Shown here piece after piece: positions 23,401 to 35,400 of a stretch of 64,000 bases of DNA. Source of the DNA: Schistocephalus solidus (Eukaryota > Platyhelminthes > Cestoda > Diphyllobothriidea > Diphyllobothriidae); NCBI GenBank assembly GCA_017591395.1, contig WEDG01007202.1, positions 85,120 to 149,119 of the forward strand, read 5' to 3'. Under the pieces are notes generated by a model that worked only from the letters and a program-made list of their open reading frames with translations, searched no databases and was not told the DNA's origin. The position numbers and the translations under genes were made by a program. How positions within the stretch are numbered: position 1 is the first letter of the stretch; the number at the start of each line of letters is the position of its first letter.

Positions 23401-26400
23401 CGTCGGCATGACTGGCCCAGACACTCAACCAGTGGGGCTGGAAGAAGAAGTTTCAAGAGAGCCTTTATGATCAAACTAGGCAAGAACTCCAGCCTGGCTC
23501 CAAAGAAACACGAACAGCCGAGTCTTCGTTCTCGTGCACATTAAAGAGAAGCAGCGCGTATACCCAGCCAAATCGTATTTTGAATCTTTGAATGGGAATT
23601 TTCGCAACTTTAAAACAAAAAACGGTTGATGGGTTCTCGGGAAGACTGCCATTTAGACAAAAAAGACCTTGAAGCCAGAGGACTGTATCTAAGAGAAAAT
23701 GAAGGACGACAATGGCTTTAAAAGTTTGCAAACTTTTAACTAACCTATCTTCGATGACTGTCGGTGTGGGAACCTTAGGGGAGTTGTCGTTCGCTAAATT
23801 TTCGTTGAAAGGTATTTTACAGGGTTGCGAGATATTTCTGTTTGCAGTCCTAGTGAAGCCTCCATTCTGTACTTGCTTATGGTCCGAAAGTACTGGTGCC
23901 TCAGCGAAGGAGACGTTGTTGCAGGTGGGGTTTCGGGAGCGCAGATAATCTTGTAAGTATACAAAAACATTACTAAGAACTACTAGTAGGTAGGTATGAC
24001 GATATGAAAAATAGACGGAGTTCACCCGAAACAAAGGTCAGTGCAAGCAGGATGTATTTTTAACAATTTACAAATCGCAGTCGAAGCCTGATGTGCGTTT
24101 ACCTTGAGCTATTGGTGCGGAAGGCGCAGTTCCAGATTGTGATGAGTTTGCAATGCTTAACCACTGTGTAAATCTGAAAGGGAAATAGGAATTTACTTAA
24201 AGGTGTGTCGGGAAAGTCATTCTGTTTTGTGCTAACACAACAGGGTTCAAGTGAAATTGCAATGGACGGAAGACCAACGTGGGATACGAATCCATATAGG
24301 ACTTGCAAAAATGAGAATATTGGTTTAGACGGTAAAGCCTTAAGTGATATTTTCTAGCAAAATGCTGGCTGTTGGAAGAAGTGCCACGCCTAAACTTCTT
24401 CCGCCATTTTAAGCGTCCAAATATAGTAGGTGGGTTACTAGCATTAACACAAAGGAGAAGGCTGAAATTTCTGAGGCGAACTCTCGAACCGCGAAGTATT
24501 TGTATGAAAGCAGAGATGGCCGGCAATTCCGAATAGCATCTTGGTTAAAAGGGCATTTAAAGCAAGCGAATAGAGCAATTTGCCTTATAGCAACTTTACT
24601 TAAGCGAGGATATCCAGCACCTTTAATTGACAAGTATAGCAACCCTCTGCGGCCAAAAGTGACAGAACATTAAGTTCCGAAAAAGCCAGCTTTTATATTG
24701 TCGCCCTTTAAGGCTGACATGATTATAAATACTATCAGACGACGGCTGCGATGCACCATTGGAAGGACATATAATGCTGCCGAACGCATATTTTGCACTC
24801 CTAATAGGCTCGTGCCAATCCCACGAGCTAAGGATGCCTTGCCAGTGCACGCCACTTCAACTTGTGTTTATAAATTTACATGCAAATATGGATGCAGGAA
24901 CATTGGGCGAACGCAAAGGCAATTGGCAGTCAGGTGAATTGAGCACCTGTGTACGTGGCTTCTAAAGCAGGAAAACAAGATTCCGCGTCCTTCCATAACT
25001 AAACACCTGCTTGATACTGGTCACTCCGTTGACCCTAAAACATAATTCTGAATACTTGTTCGGGTACGAACAATTCTTACATTGCGCTACCTGGAAGCGG
25101 CCTATATTCGGCTGTTCGAACCGGACCCACGTAAACAGTTGCAACACGTGGTCAGTCTAAATCTTCCGTAGTAACCTCTAGCTCCTTGATTTACACATTT
25201 ACCTCTACTTTGTCCTTCCCCTCACTTAACCTTACGACAATAAAGCACTGGCTTTGCCTTTTCACATTGTTTTTTTTTTCTGTATAAATTAAAATTTCCT
25301 GTATTCTTTCATTCGTTATTTTTGTTCTGCAGGGGAAGGATGCAGCTGATGAACTGTCGCACAATGTATTGGGTCAAATAAATCCTACTCTATTCGTTTG
25401 CTTTAAATGCTGCAAAATGATATTCATCGTGCCCCGTTTTAATTAGTCCGACTGGATCAAAGCATAGACGGAGGACGACGGGGTAACCGCTCACAACCAC
25501 CGCCGCCACCATCTGCACGTTAGGATGGCAGCTCTGTTTGCCGACCCATCTGTAGGCTACTCGGCACTTCCCAGGCGAAAAATGGTGGACCTGCCTTCGG
25601 TGGAAACATAGCCATCAAATAACCGGGTTCTCATGTCTGGAGAATACATATTCCCGGATCATGTGGCGGTAATACCTTCAAGCGTAGCTAGGCGCTGATC
25701 TGGCAATTCTGATATGCTGACTGGCGTCAAAATAAAGCTCCCTCAGTGGCCTGACAAAATTTTGGAATATTAAACTAATGTAGCGGAGGGATAGGTGCAG
25801 ACGCCCGCTCTCGAATTTAGATAGCACAAAAAAAAACATTCATTCATCCGCGCGCAAGCCATCGCGGAATCAGGCTTTACAAACGGCAGGGGACTATGAT
25901 CAACATCCTCCTGTTGGGCCTGCCAAGGATTAACATCGTCGAGAGGATGAACTATTTGTGCAACCACAAGAATAATCATAATAGCAAACGATATTGATTA
26001 ATATACGCTCATGCATACATAAACGCACTTCTCATAGGAACATATCAAATCCTGATTGGTCAGCGCACGATCCAACTCCTGCTGAACACCAGCAAAGGCC
26101 TTGGAGTTTTCTGCCAGCAGACGAAGGAGGCAAACGCGTTGGAGGGCGAGGAATGGAATATTTATGAAACGATGGACATAAAGCAGACCGAACCCGTTCC
26201 GCATTGAGGCCTCACAGTAGCGGATGGGAGCATACATTCTGGATGAGAGGGGACGTAGGCGGGCGGAAATATACTTAGAGAGGAGCGGCAAGACAAAAAG
26301 CAGAAGCGCAAATGAGCGGACAAAATCCTACTGGCGAGAGGCGACAAGAGACGGACTGGTGGTCTCATATTAGCTATCGAACTCCGGGCAACAAACTGCT

Positions 26401-29400
26401 AAAATCAAACGGGACTGACGATCAAAAAAAAACTAGCTAGATTTCAGGGTGAAGCCTAGAAGCTCTAGGTGACCGTGAAGGTCCTGACAAGAGCCCTTAC
26501 AAGCGGCCGAACAGAAAAAAAAACAATCAGCTAACCAGAGGTGTTAGTAATACAGATAGGACATCTAAATGTAGGTCGATATCCTATATACCTACTGAAG
26601 AGTTGTTACTATTCGAATGCCCTGTGTCAATCTTCACCTTGACCGAAATGGGCCTATTTTTACTTATCCACTGCGCACATAAAAATTTGGTAAGCATGAC
26701 TTATTTGGCCCCTAAACAGAACACAAGAACAGGAGCCGTCTGCAATACAGGCGGCTTTACGCTAAATTCCTGGGAAATTAGCTGTAGGATTAAGTTGAGT
26801 TGAGAGAGGGTTCGCGTTAACTGTAGCGTTTAGGTTTAGACTAGGGCTAGATTACAGACGCAGTTTAATTTTATGTCAAGATTAAGACACGTATATTTAC
26901 CCTTCCTGAAATTCATCGCAAGGCTACCTATTCTAAGTCGGTGGGACGTCCCTACTCCCGCATCCTGTTTAGATGGCCATACAAGGCATCCTTAACAAAA
27001 CTTTCATAAACAATGCAGGTAGGACACGGGAATAGGACCCCTCCCCAGTAAGAAACATAGTCTCACGCTAAATTACAGGAAGAGTGAAAACTTCAGTGTA
27101 CTAACTCCTACCCTAATTTATTTGGAAGTTAGCGCAAAGCCACCGGCATTACGAGCGTTTCCTGTTCCGTCGGGAGTGGAGGGGGGTGGGCACTGTTATG
27201 CCCCGGCCTCGTAGTCACAAACTTGACTGTTGTCTTTGACCGCTGTTGATAACCGTAATTGACTGTTGACCTTGACTGTTGTTGTTACCATTGGCTGTTG
27301 TTGATAACCGTAATTGACTGTTGTTGTTGTCCTTGACTGTTGTTGATAACCGTAATTGACTGTTGTTGATAACCGTAATTGACTGTTGTCCTTGTTGATA
27401 ACCGTAATTGACTGTTGTTGATAGCCGTAATTGACTGTTGTCCTTGACTGTTGTTGATAACCGTAATTGATTGTTGGCCTTGACTGTTGTTGATAACCGT
27501 AATTGACTGTTGTTGTTGTCCTTGACTGTTGTTGATAACCGTAATTGACTGTTGTTGATACCCCTAATTGACTGTTGTCCTTAACTGTTGTTGATAACCG
27601 TAATTGACTGTTGCCCTTGACTGTTGTTGTTGTCCCTGACTGTTGTCCTTGACTGCTGTTGTTGTCCTTGACTGTTGTTGATAACCGTAATTGACTGTTG
27701 TCCTCGACTGTTGTCCCAAACACCAACTCAGCAGAACACGTGAAAATGGACGAAAATCGTCAAGTCATTTCCACTGAAAAGATGGATGTAGTTATGTCTT
27801 AGTAACGGACCACTAGATTCTCGCTGACGCACCCCATAATAAATCGTAAATGATGATTGGCCAGGCAAAGTGGGTTAGTCAGGGGCCTCCAAATCGTTAT
27901 TAATTTTCAGTCTAAGAGGAGAAAAGGCAAAAACGATTAAAAATTCAAATCGGCTAGACCCTTTCGTCGTTCAAGAAAACATTTGAAAACGGAGAAAAAT
28001 TACTTAATATTAATAATAATAAGGAACAGGGTGTCACGTCACTGACTATGAGGTGAGCATAGTTGATCGGAGGAGCTTCCCAGAAGAGGTCTACGCGTGC
28101 CACAACGTGGCTAATCCATCTCACCAATTGGCCCGCCACCGGACATACATCAGCCATCCTCATCCGCTTTCGTCTGCCAGTCAAAGCAGCTAACGAGATA
28201 ACTCCAATGTGGTCAGCACAGTTACATGGAGCCCTAGAAGAACTGGGCAACCGGGCGGCGGGGGGGGGAGATCAGAATGGAATGAACACCTCGTGGAGTC
28301 AGGCATTTGGTGTAACTGTCAATCTACAAGTGGCTACCCTTTCTTGATTTCTCTTGGACGCAAACTGTACATAATGATGCCCGATGAAATCAGGACTGCG
28401 GGACTAAAGATTCCAGATAGAATATCCGCGTAGAGCAAGGTGACAAAGCGTGTTAATGCCGATGGGTAAATACATTAAGTTTGCATGTGTTAAATGAAAA
28501 AAAAACTGCCGAAGGTACAAAAAGACGCATTTGGAAGTAAGCACGTACTCTTTTTCTAATGCGGACGAGGTGGAGGAGAGCTTGCGCAGATCAGCCATTT
28601 CACTGACTAGGGCGCGGGCCTCAGTATCGGAGACGGTGCGCTCGGCAGCGAGGTCTCGACAATTGGCCAACACTAGGACGGGAAGGGTTGAAGGCACACG
28701 CGGCAGTTCGCGGCGAACGTACTCAAACGAGCTGTAAAACAAAAAACGCATAGACGGTGACAGTGCAAAAGCATTGCTGGGGCTGAAGATGACACTGAAC
28801 TTGAAATGCCGATTGTGACATCAACATCGATTGGAGGTTAGACGCTGGATCATACAGAAGCACAAGCGGACCTCCTTCACTCAAGCAACCTCGCATTTAT
28901 TTCTCTCTAATAATGAAAACCAGATTCTCTTATTAATATTACTTAAAATTGAACTGGATGAGGAGAAAAATGTGTGATCTGCAAACCTTAAATCTCATTG
29001 CAAATTTTTACGAGGGTTCGACGACACGACGTACATGCTGCCTGGGTTTGCATAGGCTGTGAAGAGTAGGGGATACACTCGTCCTAGACTATACCTTTCC
29101 CCGCAAAGCTAACTGCACAGGCTGGAGTAGGGATGCTTGTGAGAAAATACGACCGGTAGGTGTCGGTTTGGGCCGGTTTGCTCCTACTACTACTGCGACT
29201 ACTATCCCAATTCCCGCGTTGGCTGGCTAAACGGCTTGGACAGCAGACTGGTGCACAGAAGAGGAAGGAGAGCGTGAGGTGAGCTCTAGGAGCTCCGTCC
29301 TCATGGCACTCAGCGCATAGTCATCAATGTAAACAATCTGGCGCGCTTTTAAACAACCACGGTTAGCTAAAACTCGTGGCCTGGAAGGCTACTAGTTGAC

Positions 29401-32400
29401 GAGATAACTCGGCGCTCCGCTCAGGACAGCGAGCCAGACTGCAATGACTCCTTATCAATGTGGCCTGTATGAAAATCCCACTCAGAGGGGTCCGAACCTC
29501 CCCCTTGTTTCTGTAGGAACCTGGTCCACCGTGCACAGACCAGGTTGTGTGTGGCACGTGTAGACGGCATGCTTGGCTTTAGATGTCACTACGGCAGAGC
29601 CCGCCTTCTGTCGTCCTGACTATCTTGCCACCGGGTCCAGGTATGTGGTGACGGAGGAGGGATTACGATGGATGTTTCGCAAATCCGCTATGGCTATAAA
29701 CTAATTCTCGCACAAGTCACTGTGGCGATGAACATAGCCGTTCCTGACGGATGGACTAACTATTATTATTAATATTACTAGTAAGATTGCTATTACTACT
29801 ACTACTACTACTAACACTACTTATAATACTACTACCACTGCTACTACTGCTAATACTACTACTAATGCTACTACTACTACTACTACTAATACTTCTACTA
29901 TTACCAATACCACCCGGAATAATAGTAATATTATTAGGACTACTATTCCTGCTGCTGGAAATACTACTACTGCTACCAATGTTAATATTAATACTATTAT
30001 CGTTGCTATGGTTAATATTACTACTGTCACTACTACTTCCACCAGGAATAGTACCAATATTAATAGTGATGCTACTACCACTGCCACCACCACCAATCTA
30101 GCACCCCATCTGCACGTGTTAAGCGCATGCGGTAAGTCAAACGGGTTGTCTCTTCCTCCATCCACCGCTCCCAGGCATTCCCTAAGAAAGTAGAGAAGTC
30201 AACAGACGACTGATCGCCTGGCCGAGTTTGTGCCGACAATAATCATAGTATAGTTAGAGATAGGTCGGGTTCGCTTGAGAAAACAGGCCAAGGCGGAAAC
30301 AGTGAGTAAATATGGGGAGCTAATATAGTTGCACTTTTTGAATGGTGACAAATGGCTCACCTCCTCTTAGTCATATCGAAGATAAGGAGGACTCCACTGG
30401 CGCCCTTGTAGACATTGATGAAGGTTGAGTCTAGACAAGCCGTGGGGGCAGGCTACAATCAAGGCAGAAGCAAGACTGAGACGGAGCCCAAATGGTTTGG
30501 GCAAACAAATAGCTTATCGGCAGAACACCCTTTCGGACAAAGACAAGGGAGGAACAACTGCAGATGTTTTACCGGCTAGATTATACAAGGTGATAAGTAA
30601 AGCATATTATCAGCTCTTGGGTCAGATCGGGCCCTTTGCGTGTCCTCTGGACGCCAAAACTTCCTGCTTCGACGTCAAAAGTCTGTCTCGGATGAAGAAC
30701 GAAACAAGATTTTGTGATAAGGAGATAATACAGGAATGCATGTTTCCGCCCTGCCCTCACACACAAACCTGAGCGAAAGCGATCGCGGCATGGAGATGGC
30801 CGGAATTCTGCATGCCATACTTCTGAAATAAGCCAAAGTGAACCCGTGATAACTTGCCACCCACTACTTATTTTCTCCGACTGTAGGAAAGACAATTGGG
30901 GCCTAAATAACTTTATGGCAGATCTATGAATCGTAGCGGTGGTGTAGCGGGGATGGGGGAGGAGGCTAACGCGATGCAAGGGGATACGCTGCTGGTTCGA
31001 GAGGAAACACTGGCGCGCGGATGAGCCAGCCTGTCAAGGAGATTGGGAGGGGGGGTCGTATTTCACGTTGATAGGTCATCACAGCACCAGAAATGCCTAC
31101 TGTTAGTGCAAAACTGGTATATTGGGAGGGGAAGTCTGGAAAAAATACTAACCAAAAACTAAATATGAACCACCGAGCAACCTGCCTACCAAACTTTGCG
31201 TGCCATCGCGGTCATGCCTGTCAACTATGTGACTTATTTGATATCTACTCCATAACACGATTCTGTGTCGCGGTATGACGTAAATGTGAGGGGTTCAGCT
31301 ACTTAGTGGATTTTATGCAGCGCTCGCTATGTGGTTTCTGATACGAGATAACTCAGATATTACGGTCTCGAGCTTTCTAATCTCGTCTGAAGTTTATGTG
31401 AGGACTTGAAGTAAATTCCTCAGAATAGCCAACTGCAGCTTCAACTAAATGACTACCGAATGTGCACAAACTGCAGACGAACAGTCGACACTGTATAACT
31501 ATAAAGTATGTGACCCAACGCATGAAAAGTCATGGCGAAAAGTTAGAAAATAACTTTGGGACATTGTATTTATTCGACTTACTCGTTCAGGATATATTTC
31601 TTGGTAATTTTAATGGACAACACATTAACAAATTTAGGCTTAAATCTATGCTACTTTATATTTGACAAATTTTCGATGTTAACAACGGTTTTACACGAAG
31701 TTTGTACAGCTGCGCGTGTTTATAGATGTGTGAGGGCACCAATCTAAAATGGATGTTTTACCAAAAAAATGTTACTCACTTGGAAACTGAGTAAATCAGG
31801 TGAAGCAGAATGCGAACAAGTACTTTAGTAGCCTGACGTTTCGGATTCTTACCCGAATCCATCAGCAGAGACAAAGTCTTTCCCTGTCTCTGACGATGGA
31901 TTCCAGCGAAAATCCGAAACTTCAGGCTAATAAAGTACTTCTTCCAGTGATATGGTCTCCTTCTTCGCGCCCACTTCATAGAACTGGCCTCTTCGCTTTT
32001 ATTAGTGAACAAGTAAGTTATTTTCTTTCAGGGAAACAGAACCTTTTTGAATTTAAAAAATCAGATTTGTAAATCTATGCGATTTATGCCTTAAAAGGCC
32101 TTCATAAGGTCGATAGGTAACAAGTTATTTTAGCCTATCCATATTTTCATGTAATCTACGAATATTCTATAGGAAAAAATACAAAAATCATAAACAGGCG
32201 GCAAGTTTAACTTTCAAGCACACGCTTTTGTGCCGTCTTGTTTCCGCTAATGCGTAATTTAGAAACGGAACCCGCTTGGTATTAAAAACGGGGCATTTAG
32301 CCTTAGCAAGAAGTACAAAATATGCAAAGATAACTAAAATGTATCCGATTGGAAAGTAAATGAGTTTTTTTGTCTGCAGTAAAACGTATCATTCGTTTTT

Positions 32401-35400
32401 TTAGGGAGGTGGAAAAGCCGACAAAACTTTTCAAGTACTTCCACGACTACGTTTGAAAAAGATGAAGTACGTGAGCATTCGCCATAAAAATACCATAATA
32501 GAACACTTTTTAAAGAGGTAAGTTATAAGAAAAGGGTTGCCAATTGATCAAAAGCACGTGCATCTCAGAATTTCGTTGTAGAATTTTGTTTTTTGTTGTC
32601 GATGAAATTTCATGCTTAGTCTACAATTATGGCCCAAACGCCCATCTACATGAGAAATAACGTCCAAAACCCTATAATTTCGGTGAAAGCATTTTACATG
32701 TTTTATTTTTAAGCATTTGACAGAAGCAAACTAGAGAATCTAGATTTTCAGACAGTCCATTGAGACAAAGAAAAAATGAAAAGTATTAAGTGACGTTTCA
32801 AGAATACCCTGTAACTTATTAGGACAACGGGCCCGTGGCTCAATGGTAGAGCGTTAGACTCAGCGAGAAAAAATCCCGGGTTTGAATCTCAGGTGCTCCA
32901 TACCTTGGTTTGGGTATGGCTGGCTGATGACGGCTAACAAACCAGAAATAGTTACTCCAGAATCGCTTGCCTTTGCCGGTGAGATCTGTCTGCCTATAAT
33001 GTACTAGCAACTAAACGGATGTTGGCAGGGCTCGTTGAGAAAATACCCGGGGGTTAACGGATAAGAGTGAATAAAACAACAGGTACATCCAAACACGACG
33101 CGCCTGATAGGGAAGCGAGATAAAATCGGTGGGTCAACAGCACTATTGCAGCTGTGGTTCGACAATGCACCCCCAAACATCTCATCTTTACCAAAATAAG
33201 ATTTTGAGGGCGACAAGGCGGATTATTAAAATCACATTTTGTGGTGAAACTGTTTTAAAGTCAAAGTGATGTGGTAACAAACTCCATTGAATAGTCCAAA
33301 ACTGAAATCTTCACCCCTGTAATATTGCATATGGTACTATTATGAACTTTAGCAATATCGAAATCCATAAATTACACGGATTTACCTAAAACCTGCTAGT
33401 ATTTCTTTCATTTCTGAGTCACTCCTCAATCTGATTTGTTTTTGCTCATTGCCTCTTTTTTCTATGTGCGAAACTGATTCCACTTCTACGGCCACTGACA
33501 ACTATTTTCCACAAGATACGTATGTCCCTTTTCACGGGATTTTTAGGTTTTGGGCAGTAGATCAAAGATGACTAATGAGGTAAAGTGAGCTCGGTGAGTT
33601 TGAGGATAACTTCTGCTTTTTGGGTCAAAATTAGCGGAGGTTTCAGTGGACTTAAAACTACCAATAAGTTCATGAGTGGCCGAATAACATTACCGATAAG
33701 GACAAGGGAAATTGAAATGGCCAGTTCCGTCTTATAGGCCACCATGAGCCAGCCATACCCGACCACAGGATGCAACGCCTTAGGCTCGAACCCGCGATCA
33801 GTTGGTTAGAAGTCCAACACTTTAATCGTTGAGCCACGGCCTCGTTGTCCTGTTGGTTGCGATCGAGTACATAAACAACGATAGAGGGGCACTCGCTGGT
33901 CGCGTTACGGGACGTACACATCCCGTTATGTGTACACATATACCAGAGAGAATAACAGTAAGACAGTCAACTAAAAATACAAATTTTTGTGCCTCCAGCT
34001 CAAGGCACGCACGACTCGTGCCGACAGTCAAATAAAATTTCACCGAGTTGCACCCGAAAACACAAAACAAGCAGCTACTCGGTGACTGCACAAGACCCAT
34101 GGCAAGGGTATGTGGGGGGGGTGGGTACAAGCGCAGAAAAATGTGACTTAGAGCGGTGTCAAGGCAATATTTCATAGAAAAACACAAGAGGCTCAAAATA
34201 CTGGAAAGACTTTTGTTCTAGCCAAAAGTGTGCCAAACGACTTGACATGCTTTACAATAATGCCCGAGGCGAATATATACCTATATCTTCTGGCCTACAT
34301 ATATACCATAGATTTGAATGTACGCGCTGCGCAAGTAGAGATGCTCATCGCCAAGTACGTTGTACGAATGTCCGATGCAAATAATAAAGACGGCATCTTG
34401 GCTGGAAATTCAGTCGGACGAATGACCCTTTTCATCCAGTTTATAAAAATCCGCTAATCGATCTAATGACAGCAGTATTCAGTCAGGCATAGCATTGTGT
34501 CACACTAATATAAGTATGGCCCAAGACTGACCGAATCCACGAAATTCCGACGTTAATTTACAGATGGCAATTCACGCAGGCGGTCAAGGACTGTTAATAA
34601 TGCAACAAAATGAGGCATTGATTGTTCCTAGTTGGCCAAAACTTATGCTTAGTAAATCGATTATACTTTTGAATTTAAACTAGTTGCCATGTAAAAAGGG
34701 AGAAAGTGCTCGCAAAAAACTGTGACATGTACTAGCAACCTTTGTGTCCACTTTTGTGTGTTAACCTGGGAAATAAAGGGCCCAATTTATTTCGCACGTA
34801 GGAGATTTCGATATTTACAAAAGTAAAAATAAAAAACGATTAAAAATTAACCAGAATGGCAAATAATTGTTTAATCTGCGCAGAACAACACTACTTTCTG
34901 CCCTGGTGCTGAATATAAAAGGTATTAAAATTAATGCGAAAATTCCAGTCCCAGATGCTCGCATATGCAAAGAAGAACCAAATTTTCCACTGCGGCCAAT
35001 CACCGCCCTAAAAGGTAGCCCTACCTATAATTTGGCAAAGTCGATGTACTAAAAACTGAGGTCCCTCCAAGGTAATTCGACTACCTCAGTTTGATCAGCC
35101 TCTTAATTCCTCGTAGACCTTCAAGATCGAACGGAATCATGGTCCCTTTTGATGCGACCTTGATATTTACATTCATCCCACCGACTTTGGCGCACGATGT
35201 CTTACGCAGGAAACTTGAATAGGCATGGGACAAGCTCAGAGTCTACGCAAAACTGAACACCCCATAAGGCTGTTCGAATTTTGCCAGAAGACTTCGCTGG
35301 AGAAACCTATGAGCAGATCAAGAGAACTCCACCGGGTTCCCCGGGCTCTGGCGTAGCAGCAGAAATGGTCCTACATGAGCTAGAAAAGAATATCTTCCTC

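Noticed and set aside
22889..23483. Possible Penelope or other protein fragment on + (FVKAFFEPKIVLTFEP, SLRTHLDTLKKQ)
   Set aside because: Composition is protein-like, but I could not place it in any family and it has stops between segments.
25770..25979. - strand frame HPLDDVNPWQAQQEDVDHSP as an extra RABL6 exon
   Set aside because: Its phases fit neither exon 6 nor exon 7, whereas exons 6 and 7 join directly and match the family.
27221..27716. CRISPR-like array
   Set aside because: Units vary in length, spacers are themselves repeats, and the genome is eukaryotic.
27196..27726. - strand frame with NYGYQQQS repeats
   Set aside because: Minisatellite translation inside a RABL6 intron; no non-repetitive coding sequence.
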